Below, one piece after another: positions 37,653 to 44,471 of a stretch of DNA of 64,000 nucleotides. Positions within the stretch are counted from its first letter, which is position 1, and each line of letters starts with the position of its first letter. Origin of the DNA: Cohnella sp. AR92 (lineage in GTDB: Bacteria; Bacillota; Bacilli; Paenibacillales; Paenibacillaceae). The notes below the pieces were generated by a model. The model was not told the origin of the DNA. It ran no database searches and worked only from the letters and a program-made list of their open reading frames with translations. A program made the position numbers and the translations under genes. The stretch is from positions 63,079-127,078 of the forward strand of contig NZ_RZJR01000007.1 of assembly GCF_003990975.1 (NCBI RefSeq), given 5' to 3'.

Positions 37653-38495
37653 TTAGGCCTTCTCCAGCGCGGCCCTCAGTTCGTCGTGGATAAGCCCGTT
37701 GCTCGCCAGCACGTCGCGCACTCCCAGATGATAAGGCTCGCCCGACTGGTCGCTCACGACGCCGCCCGCTTCCTCGATCAGAAGCGCGCCGGCGGCCAGA
37801 TCCCAGGAATTCAGCCCGATCTCCCAGAAGCCGCTAAGCCGGCCCGCCGCTACGTACGCCATATGAAGCGCGGCCGATCCGGCGACCCTCAGGTTGCGCA
37901 CTTGCGGCGCAAGAGCTTGAATCTGCTTCAGATTGCGAGGCAGCGAAGCCTCATGATCCGCGGGAAGTCCCGTCGCCACCAGGCTCTGCCGCAGCGCCGG
38001 CTCCTTCGATACGCTCATGCGCTTGCCGTGAACGTACGCTCCCTTGCCTCTCTCGGCAACGAACAGCTCGTCTCTCGAAGGATCATAGACCACGCCAACG
38101 ATCACCTGTCCGCGATAGGCGAGCGCGATCGATACCGAGAAGAACGGGAACCCGTGCACATAGTTGGTCGTGCCGTCGATCGGGTCGACGATCCACAGGT
38201 ATTCCGCGTCGCTCATCCGCTCCAGCGCCTGGGCGGACGCTTCCGGCCCGGGCTCGACTCCCTCTTCGCCGAGGAAGGAATGGGTTGGAAAATGAGTCCC
38301 GATCAAGTTGCGGATCAGCCGTTCCGATCCCTTGTCCACTTCCGTCACGAGGTCGTGCATCGAGTATTTGAGATCCGGCTCCGCGAACCGCCCCATGCGG
38401 CTCTTGATCCATTCACCCGCCTTCGATGCGCAGTTGACCGCGACGGCGGTGAAGCTTTTGCTGCCGATTATCGTTTCCTTCTCCTCCATCATCAT
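37653..38495 (-). CDS. suhB: Inositol monophosphatase family protein
   Basis: A 280-residue Mg-dependent, Li-sensitive type phosphatase. The motifs are VTEVDKGSERLIRNLI, FLGEEGVEPG, WIVDPIDGTTNYVHGFPFFS (metal-binding Asp residues) and the C-terminal NSWDLAAGALLIEEAGG. It hydrolyses myo-inositol phosphates or related sugar phosphates in the cytoplasm. The ribosome binding site is poor and two further ATG codons follow at once, so the exact start is uncertain by one or two residues. Confidence 0.93.
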   Translation of the reverse strand: MMMEEKETIIGSKSFTAVAVNCASKAGEWIKSRMGRFAEPDLKYSMHDLVTEVDKGSERLIRNLIGTHFPTHSFLGEEGVEPGPEASAQALERMSDAEYLWIVDPIDGTTNYVHGFPFFSVSIALAYRGQVIVGVVYDPSRDELFVAERGKGAYVHGKRMSVSKEPALRQSLVATGLPADHEASLPRNLKQIQALAPQVRNLRVAGSAALHMAYVAAGRLSGFWEIGLNSWDLAAGALLIEEAGGVVSDQSGEPYHLGVRDVLASNGLIHDELRAALEKA

Positions 38496-38579
38496 CCCAC
38501 TTTCTTAATTTATATAGTAAATTCGTTATCGGATAAGTGCCGGATTGCGCCGTTCCTGTTATTCTACGTATTGCGCCGC

Positions 38580-39407
38580 TTAATGTTCCGAGAGATTCCC
38601 GGACCCTTCGTAGATCAAGTAGATTGCCGTCACCAGCAAGGTCGCCCTGAGAAGCCACATCAGCTGCTTGCCGGTCAGCCTCGAAGCGATGATCGCTCCC
38701 AGCCTTCCGCCGATCAAAGCCCCGGGAACGAGCGCGAGGAAAATCCATCCGTCCACGTTGCCGTTCCAGAGATGAACCCCGCTTCCCAGAACGGAAGAGA
38801 GCAGAATGACGAACATGGACGTCGCCGTCGCGACATGGGGAGGAAAACCAAACAGAATCACCATCAAAGGCACGAAGAGGGAGCCCCCGCCGATTCCGAA
38901 CAGTCCCGATGCCAAGCCGACGCAAGCTCCGATCGTCAGCGCCAAGGCCAAGCTGTAGCCGTATTCGTATGTATGGCCCGTCCCGTCCGTGAACGTCCGG
39001 CGGATCGGCCATTGCTTCCGGATCGGCTTCATTCTCTCCCGCGCCAGCATAAGCCCGAACATCGCGAGCATGAACAGGCCGAAGGCCAGCTGGAAAGGGC
39101 CTTCCGGGATCAGGTTCGTGACCTGCGCTCCCGCCATAGATGCGATTCCGCTCGTGGCGAAGAAAAGCCAGCCCGTTCCCCAATCCACTTTCTTCTGTTT
39201 CTTGTAGGTCCAGGTCGACGTCAACGCCGTGAAGATCAGAACGGCGAGCGATGTACCGACAGCCGTCTGCGAGGAGATCTCTTCGCCGAACAAGGCAGGA
39301 CCTAGGAGCAGAAGGCATGGAACGATGACGATCCCCCCGCCGAAGCCGACGATGCTTCCGAAGATCGCCGAAGCGGCTCCGATCAGCATAAGAACAAGCC
39401 AAGCCAC
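38580..39407 (-). CDS. TSUP family membrane exporter (TauE/SafE)
   Basis: A 275-residue membrane protein with eight or so helices and the two-fold repeat of TSUP proteins (FGSIVGFGGGIVIVPCLLLL; SGLFGIGGGSLFVPLMVILF). Members move sulfite, sulfoacetate or other sulfur-bearing or organic anions. The start is GTG with AAGGA about 13 bases upstream, so a slightly different start is possible. It follows array F on the same strand and precedes the inositol phosphatase; no sulfur genes lie next to it. Confidence 0.9.
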   Translation of the reverse strand: MAWLVLMLIGAASAIFGSIVGFGGGIVIVPCLLLLGPALFGEEISSQTAVGTSLAVLIFTALTSTWTYKKQKKVDWGTGWLFFATSGIASMAGAQVTNLIPEGPFQLAFGLFMLAMFGLMLARERMKPIRKQWPIRRTFTDGTGHTYEYGYSLALALTIGACVGLASGLFGIGGGSLFVPLMVILFGFPPHVATATSMFVILLSSVLGSGVHLWNGNVDGWIFLALVPGALIGGRLGAIIASRLTGKQLMWLLRATLLVTAIYLIYEGSGNLSEH

Positions 39408-39549
39408 TATCCCATCACATTCCTTTTATCATCAAGCTTCTCGGCTGCGGTTCGCTTCAATTGTAGCAGATCGGGAAGGGCGATGCGCCCCTGATCTTGT
39501 GAAAATCTTCTATTATTCGGCGTAAATCCCCTGCTCGAGGACCGGGGGC

Positions 39550-40242
39550 GACCGAGTTAGTCTCAGGCGAGACTAATTCCCTTAATCGCGGACTGCGCGC
39601 GACCGAGTTAGTCTCAGGCGAGACTAATTCCTCCGTTCGGAGTCTGCGTGCGACCGAATTAGTCACATTCGAGACTAATTCCCCTAATCGCGGACTGCGT
39701 GCGACCGAATTAGTCTCAGGCGAGACTAATTCTCCCACTCGGGGGCTTCGTGCAAGCGAGTTAGTCTCAGGCGAGACTAATTCCCCTAATCGCGGACTGC
39801 GCGCGACCGAGTTAGTCTCAGGCGAGACTAATTCTCCCACTCGGGGGCTTCGTGCAAGCGAGTTAGTCTCAGGCGAGACTAATTCCCCCTCTCGGGGGCT
39901 TCGTGCGACCGAATTAGTCTCATTCGAGACTAATTCCCCTAATCGCGGACTGCGTGCGACCGAATTAGTCTCATTCGAGACTAATTCCCCTAATCGCGGA
40001 CTGCGCGCGACCGAGTTAGTCTCAGGCGAGACTAACTCCTCCGCTCGGAGGCTGCGTGCGACCGAATTAGTCTCAGGCGAGACTAATTCTCCCACTCGGG
40101 GGCTTCGTGCAACCGAGTTAGTCTCAGGCGAGACTAATTCCCCTAATCGCGGACTGCGCGCGACCGAATTAGTCTCAGGCGAGACTAATTCTCCTGCTCG
40201 GGGGCTTCGTGCAAGCGAGTTAGTCTCAGGCGAGACTAATTC
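39550..40242. repeat. Array F: fourteen 51 bp palindromic repeat units
   Basis: The core TTAGTCTCAGGCGAGACTAA (8-bp arms, AGGC loop) occurs 14 times from 39557 to 40220, and 13 steps of exactly 51 bp fill the interval. Some copies have loop ATTC instead of AGGC while the arms stay intact; one (near 39659) has TTAGTCAC. Two spacer types alternate irregularly: CCCTAATCGCGGACTGCG and CTCCCACTCGGGGGCTTCG. The arms equal those of array D. Because 51 is a multiple of three, a minus-strand frame of 270 codons (39457-40269) is open through it with a 17-residue repeat; I treat that as a by-product. The array directly follows the uvsE stop. Confidence 0.95.
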
Positions 40243-40262
40243 CCCGCGCGGGGTTGTTTTCT
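40242..40262 (+). terminator. Possible terminator at the edge of array F
   Basis: The palindrome CCCCGCGCGGGG followed on the plus strand by TTGTTTTCTT. It would stop transcripts leaving array F towards uvsE; it overlaps the uvsE stop codon. Confidence 0.4.
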
Positions 40263-41266
40263 TACCCACCTGCGATCTCGATGCTGGCGCCGTCCAACAC
40301 CCGTACGGGGCCGCCTTTCCGTTCCGTCTCCCTCAGATCCTCCATGAGCTTTAGCAGCGCATCGTCTTTCTTTTTAGCCTCGATCATGACATCCAGAGCC
40401 GGCGTCTCATCCGATACGGCCAGCAGGAAGCGGAGCAGCGGCTCAAGCTCTACGTAATCGGCATGCCCTCTCGGGTCGCTAGCGCTCTTCGGGCTGGACA
40501 CATGAATCTTCGGCGGAAGGCTCTTCTCACCGGCTTGCTCGGGGCTGAAACGACTCCATGTCCGGACGATTCGCGGCCATAACGACTCGGGCGATTCGCC
40601 GGCATTGTTCACCTGATGATGATGAATATCGAGTACCATCGGCGCTCCAGCCTCCTCGCTGATGGCTAGGGTCTCCGCGGCATTGAACGTCTTATCGTCG
40701 TTCTCCAGGGTGATCCGCCGACGGATCCGCTCCGGCATCGAGGCGAAGTTGGCCAGAAATCTTTTCCCCGCCGAATCTTTGTCTCCGTAGCTTCCCCCTA
40801 CATGAATGTTGCACAGAGCACGTTCGTCCAGCCCCATCAGCTCCAGCATTCGCACATGGTGCTCGAGGTCGATGACCGACTTGACCAGCACCTCCTCGCG
40901 AGGCGTGCTCAGCACGGTGAAGTGATCCGGGTGGAACGAGAGCCTCATTCCGTTCTCCTTCGCGAATTCTCCCACTTCCGCGAAAGCCGGTGCGAGCGTC
41001 TCGTAAGGGGACCAATCCGCCAACGCCTCATGGGTAGCCAGCGGGATCAGCTTGGAAGTCAGGCGATACACCTTCACTCCCATGTATTTGCAATGCTTGA
41101 GCAGCCGGAGAGTGTTGCGGAGGTTCTCCTCGGAGATCCGCTCCAAACGACGAAGCCCCGCCTCGCGGTCGTCGAGTTTGGCGAAACTCGCCATCGTCAT
41201 CGTCCGGGACGGGGATGCGTTCTCTAGCTGGGTTGACATGGCGACGAAGCCGAAGCGTACGATCAT
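40262..41266 (-). CDS. uvsE: UV DNA damage endonuclease
   Basis: A 334-residue UvdE-family enzyme that nicks DNA 5' of UV photoproducts in an alternative excision repair route. It has the TIM-barrel and metal-site motifs of the family: IVRFGFVAMSTQLENASPSR, LSFHPDHFTVLSTP, CNIHVGGSYGDKD, ITLENDDKTF, VLDIHHHQVN and a C-terminal MIEAKKKD. The start has GGAGGG nearby. It is a single gene; array F begins directly behind its stop. Such enzymes are common in spore-forming Firmicutes. Confidence 0.95.
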   Translation of the reverse strand: MIVRFGFVAMSTQLENASPSRTMTMASFAKLDDREAGLRRLERISEENLRNTLRLLKHCKYMGVKVYRLTSKLIPLATHEALADWSPYETLAPAFAEVGEFAKENGMRLSFHPDHFTVLSTPREEVLVKSVIDLEHHVRMLELMGLDERALCNIHVGGSYGDKDSAGKRFLANFASMPERIRRRITLENDDKTFNAAETLAISEEAGAPMVLDIHHHQVNNAGESPESLWPRIVRTWSRFSPEQAGEKSLPPKIHVSSPKSASDPRGHADYVELEPLLRFLLAVSDETPALDVMIEAKKKDDALLKLMEDLRETERKGGPVRVLDGASIEIAGG

Positions 41267-41329
41267 GAGGACCCTCCATTAGCCGAATAATGCTAACTAG
41301 AGTGTGCCCCAAAGCTCGCCGCGGCTCTC

Positions 41330-41653
41330 TTAGCTGCCGGAATGTTCTCCGAAGAACATCTCGTGGGCAAGCGCCGTCTGCACGCGCGCTTCTTCTTCGG
41401 TGAGGCGGCGGATCAACTCCATCTCCACCTCGGTAACCTCTTCGCCCTGGAAGTTGATCTCGGCGATCGAAGCGACGATGCGCACGATGGCGACCGCTTG
41501 GTTGTCAGGCGCGTAGGCAATCACCTTCTGCCCGGTCGGGAACACGCGGAAGCTCTTCTTGACCATTTTCCCTCGCCCGTACTCCAGAAGCTCATACAAC
41601 TCCTGTTCGGACTTGAACTTGCACACCGAATTGAACTCCGTTTGGAAACCCAT
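41330..41653 (-). CDS. Conserved small protein of unknown function
   Basis: A 107-residue cytoplasmic protein with no signal or membrane segment. It has a compact beta-rich look (KMVKKSFRVFPTGQKVIAYA; AIVRIVASIAEINFQGEEV) and an acidic helical C-terminus (EVEMELIRRLTEEEARVQTA). The ribosome binding site is good (GGAGGG, six bases). I do not recognise a named family. It stands alone between uvsE and ddl on the same strand. Confidence 0.78.
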   Translation of the reverse strand: MGFQTEFNSVCKFKSEQELYELLEYGRGKMVKKSFRVFPTGQKVIAYAPDNQAVAIVRIVASIAEINFQGEEVTEVEMELIRRLTEEEARVQTALAHEMFFGEHSGS

Positions 41654-41700
41654 GGAATGCCCTCCGTTCTGATCTTTTTACAAGCTATTATAAACCGCGC

Positions 41701-41742
41701 GGACAAGCGATTGGAAGGGCAATGCCCATCCATTCGCTTGTC
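41701..41742. repeat. Long near-perfect hairpin
   Basis: GACAAGCGATTGGAAGGGCA pairs with TGCCCATCCATTCGCTTGTC (18 of 20 positions) around almost no loop. No U-run follows on either strand, so it is not a typical terminator. It lies just upstream of the small protein start and next to the lone array-E unit. Confidence 0.7.
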
Positions 41743-41755
41743 GCGCGAAGAGGAG

Positions 41756-41808
41756 CGGTGGCTTGAGATCGCGTCGTACGGCAACATCGGCGGCCGAAGG
41801 CACGGCTA
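41756..41808 (+). repeat. Solitary copy of the array E unit
   Basis: CGGTGGCTTGAGATCGCGTC and then GTACGGCAACATCGGCGG, ending GGCAC, line up with the array E unit at 25751-25799 (CGGTGGCGGAGATCGTGTCG, TACGGTAACATCTCGGCG, GGCAC) with a handful of differences. It is 16 kb from array E and is not repeated here. Confidence 0.75.
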
Positions 41809-41830
41809 AGCTTGAGACTAGGAATCCCAA

Positions 41831-41871
41831 TTAAAAAGCCGTCCCTAAGTCGGCGACTTGGGGGACGGCTC
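41831..41871 (-). terminator. Terminator of ddl
   Basis: On the minus strand AGCCGTCCCCCAAGT pairs with ACTTAGGGACGGCT around CGCCG and is followed by TTTTAATT, 10 bases past the ddl stop. Confidence 0.85.
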
Positions 41872-41881
41872 CATTCTTCAT

Positions 41882-43030
41882 TTATTGTCCGCTGCCGTAA
41901 TCGATCGCCTGCTTCTCTTCGAAGCGTTCGATCGCCAGGCGGATCAGCGTATCCAGCAGTTCCGCGTAAGAGACGCCCGATTCCTTCCACATCAGCGGGT
42001 ACATGCTGAACGGGGTGAAGCCCGGAAGCGTGTTGACCTCGTTGATGAACACCGCTCCGTCGCTTCTTCTGACGAAGAAGTCGGCGCGGCACAGTCCGCT
42101 TCCGTCGATCGACAGGAAGGCGCGAACGGCCATCTCGCGGATCGACTGAGCCGTCTCCGGCGGAATCTCCGCGGGAATGACCATGACCGACTTGCCGTCG
42201 ATATACTTCGCCTTGTAATCGTAGAACTCGCCCGAACTGACGATCTCGCCCGGAACGGACGCCCTCGGATCGTCGTTGCCGAGTACGCTCACTTCGATCT
42301 CGCGTGCGTCGACGAATTCCTCGACGACGACCTTGCGGTCGTAACGCAGCGCTTCCTGAATGGCGGAGATCAGCTCGGAGCGGTTGCGCGCCTTGGATAC
42401 GCCTACGCTGGAGCCGAGATTGGCCGGCTTGACGAAGCATGGGTAGCCGAGCGATTCCTCGATACCCGCCAGCTCGCCCTCCTGATCCCGATTCCACTGG
42501 TATCTGGTGAAGTAACGATAGCCGACCTGCGGCAAGCCCGCTTGGGCGAACATCGTCTTCATCGCGGCTTTGTCCATGCCGACGGCGGAGGCAAGCACTC
42601 CTGCTCCCACATAAGGAAGCCCCGCCATCTCGAACAAGCCTTGAATCGTTCCGTCTTCCCCGAAGGTGCCGTGCAGCAGCGGGAACATGACGTCTATTGA
42701 TTTGCCGTCGGCCGCCGCTCCTTCTTCGTTTAGCGCGCGCTCCGACATGCCTTGCAGCAGCGGTGCCAGCGTACTGCCCGCCGCCGCGGCCCTGCCGCCA
42801 TCGGCGCCTTCCGCTCCCGCTCCGTTAAATTGCAGCTCGGCGACCGCGGAAGGAGGAGCTTGAAGCAGAGGACCCGAGCGCCACTGCCCGGTCTTCGTAA
42901 TATAGAAAGGAATAAGCTCATACTTGCTGTAATCGAACGATTTCAGAACCGCCAGCGCGGTTTGCAGCGATACCTCGTGTTCGCCGGAGCGTCCCCCGTA
43001 AACCAGCCCGACGCGTACTTTATCTCCCAT
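41882..43030 (-). CDS. ddl: D-alanine--D-alanine ligase
   Basis: A 382-residue ATP-grasp enzyme that makes D-Ala-D-Ala for peptidoglycan. Typical motifs: VGLVYGGRSGEHEVSLQTA, FPLLHGTFGEDGTIQGLFE, PCFVKPANLGSSVGVSKA, EEFVDAREIEVSVLGND, FYDYKAKY, and CRADFFVRRSDGAVFINEVN then TLPGFTPFSMYP. The YDYKAKY segment is that of ordinary D-Ala ligases; D-lactate ligases differ around here. An Ala/Gly-rich insert of about 30 residues (GAGAEGADGGRAAAAG) lies between the N-terminal and central domains. Confidence 0.96.
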   Translation of the reverse strand: MGDKVRVGLVYGGRSGEHEVSLQTALAVLKSFDYSKYELIPFYITKTGQWRSGPLLQAPPSAVAELQFNGAGAEGADGGRAAAAGSTLAPLLQGMSERALNEEGAAADGKSIDVMFPLLHGTFGEDGTIQGLFEMAGLPYVGAGVLASAVGMDKAAMKTMFAQAGLPQVGYRYFTRYQWNRDQEGELAGIEESLGYPCFVKPANLGSSVGVSKARNRSELISAIQEALRYDRKVVVEEFVDAREIEVSVLGNDDPRASVPGEIVSSGEFYDYKAKYIDGKSVMVIPAEIPPETAQSIREMAVRAFLSIDGSGLCRADFFVRRSDGAVFINEVNTLPGFTPFSMYPLMWKESGVSYAELLDTLIRLAIERFEEKQAIDYGSGQ

Positions 43031-43091
43031 GATTGTCCTCCAGCCATCTCGGCAGCTTCCTATTGTAATGCGGTACTGGGGCGGACCTTGT

Positions 43092-44180
43092 TCAAAACTC
43101 GTCGGCGATGTGGAAGAACTTGTAACGCGTCCTCTCCGTCCAGGCGTACGAATCCCGATAATCCCAATAGCGATGGCGGCTGCTCACCGTGTTCGCATTC
43201 ACGAGCGGCATTCCGTCCGGGGTGAACGCGACGACGATCGTATTGTGCTGAAACCGTCCGTTCCCGTCCCAATCGTAGCAGATGACGTCGCCCAGCATGA
43301 GCTGCTGGGGCGAATCCACGAGTTGCGCCCGAAGTCCATAGGTTCGGGAAGGCGACAGATAGGTCTGCAGAGCGTTCGCCACAGCCCAGCTGTAGCTCCA
43401 TAGCTCCTGACCGTTCGCCATGCCCTTATACCACCAGCCCGATTCTCTTCTCCCAGTATAGTTCATCGGTGCTCCCCCTGCAAAGATGCACTGGGACACG
43501 TAATTCGTGCAATTCACCTCGAACTTCTCATAGGAAGGATTGCTCTCGTCCCACCATTGTTCCGCATAGGCGACGGCATCCTCCCGGCGGTAAACGATCC
43601 CTCTCTTCGACGGGTCGAACCAGCCTTCTCCCCAGCCTCCGCGGCCGGCTCCCGTTCCGGCGAGCACTCTCGACTTGAACGAGTTCGTCGCGGTCGGGTT
43701 CAAGTACGGAACCGAGGGAATGACCGTTCGCCTGCCCCATCCGGATTCCGTATCCGCCCTCTCCTCGACGCCAGGCCATTCGGCCGCCGAGTTCTCCGTC
43801 GCAACGGGTTCGATCCGGTCGATTCGCCACCGGCTGCCGGACCGGACGAACCGGATGCGTTCCTGCTCCGCCCTCTCCTCCAGCCATGGAAGATGATCCT
43901 GCTCGTAGGAGCGAAGCAGGTGAAAGCGAACGACGCAGGTCGCCTCCGACGCTTTCTCTTCCTTGCTGATCAGGCGCGCCCTCGTCTCGCTGCGGATCGG
44001 CTTTATCCGGGAGCCGCCCTCCCGCTTGGCAATAGCCTGCGACCGCTTCAAGAGGCGCAGCCGATGCTCGGCGTCGGGTACCGCCCGGTAAGGCTCCGAA
44101 TGTCCCGTCAGCCCGTCTCCGTTCAGAACGTTCACATACTCAACCAGCGCTTTTTTCCAACCGTTATCCTTGTCCCCCAC
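43092..44180 (-). CDS. Putative amidase-domain protein (Amidase_6 type)
   Basis: A 362-residue protein. The C-terminal half matches the putative amidase domain found in Firmicutes: AVAYAEQWWDESNPSYEKFE, the probable catalytic Cys in VNCTNYVSQCIFAGG, GDVICYDWDGNGRFQHNTIV (with a His), and VNANTVSSRHRYWDY. The N-terminal half (about 1-190) is basic and helical without a recognised domain. There is no clear signal peptide, so the site of action is uncertain; related proteins are thought to act on cell-wall peptides. The start is GTG with GGGAGG nearby. It is divergent from aconitase. Confidence 0.85.
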   Translation of the reverse strand: MGDKDNGWKKALVEYVNVLNGDGLTGHSEPYRAVPDAEHRLRLLKRSQAIAKREGGSRIKPIRSETRARLISKEEKASEATCVVRFHLLRSYEQDHLPWLEERAEQERIRFVRSGSRWRIDRIEPVATENSAAEWPGVEERADTESGWGRRTVIPSVPYLNPTATNSFKSRVLAGTGAGRGGWGEGWFDPSKRGIVYRREDAVAYAEQWWDESNPSYEKFEVNCTNYVSQCIFAGGAPMNYTGRRESGWWYKGMANGQELWSYSWAVANALQTYLSPSRTYGLRAQLVDSPQQLMLGDVICYDWDGNGRFQHNTIVVAFTPDGMPLVNANTVSSRHRYWDYRDSYAWTERTRYKFFHIADEF

Positions 44181-44375
44181 CGCTCTTCCTCCCTCCGCTT
44201 AACGCAGATGGTGTCGGTTCCATCCTATGCCCTTCCGAGCGGACTCATGCCTGCCATTCGGCTTCGAACGAACCTCTTGCTGCTTAAATGGATGGAGATG
44301 CGTTCGATTGTGGAATGCTAGTTCGGATAAAGTTCGAACAGACCTATTTTTCCGCGTTTGGAGGCGATTTTCGTC

Positions 44376-44404
44376 TTTACGGACAACGCGCAAAACGGTA
44401 TACT
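44376..44404 (+). promoter_or_regulatory. Aconitase promoter
   Basis: -35 TTTACG (44376-44381) and -10 TATACT (44399-44404) with a 17-base spacer, 68 bases upstream of the start codon. Confidence 0.65.
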
Positions 44405-44424
44405 TATTTGTGGAGAAATGATTT

Positions 44425-44452
44425 TGAAATCGAGTTTCACAGAATGAAACTC
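44425..44452 (+). promoter_or_regulatory. Overlapping dyads in the aconitase leader
   Basis: Three alternating half-sites form two overlapping inverted repeats: TGAAAtcgagTTTCA (44425-44439) and GAGTTTCAcagaaTGAAACTC (44432-44452, perfect 8-bp arms). They lie about 20 to 48 bases past the -10 and before the ribosome binding site. They could be a repressor operator or an mRNA hairpin. The regulator is not identified. Confidence 0.6.
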
Positions 44453-44471
44453 AATCAGGAGGCTGATTGAA

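Noticed and set aside
39457..40269. A 270-residue repeat protein on the minus strand of array F
   Set aside because: The frame is open only because the unit is 51 bp. Array B is open in several frames on both strands, and the sister 52-bp arrays have no frame. The start lacks a separate ribosome binding site and overlaps the uvsE stop.
41701..41742. The long hairpin as a rho-independent terminator
   Set aside because: No U-run on either side and it lies upstream of the small gene rather than after a stop.
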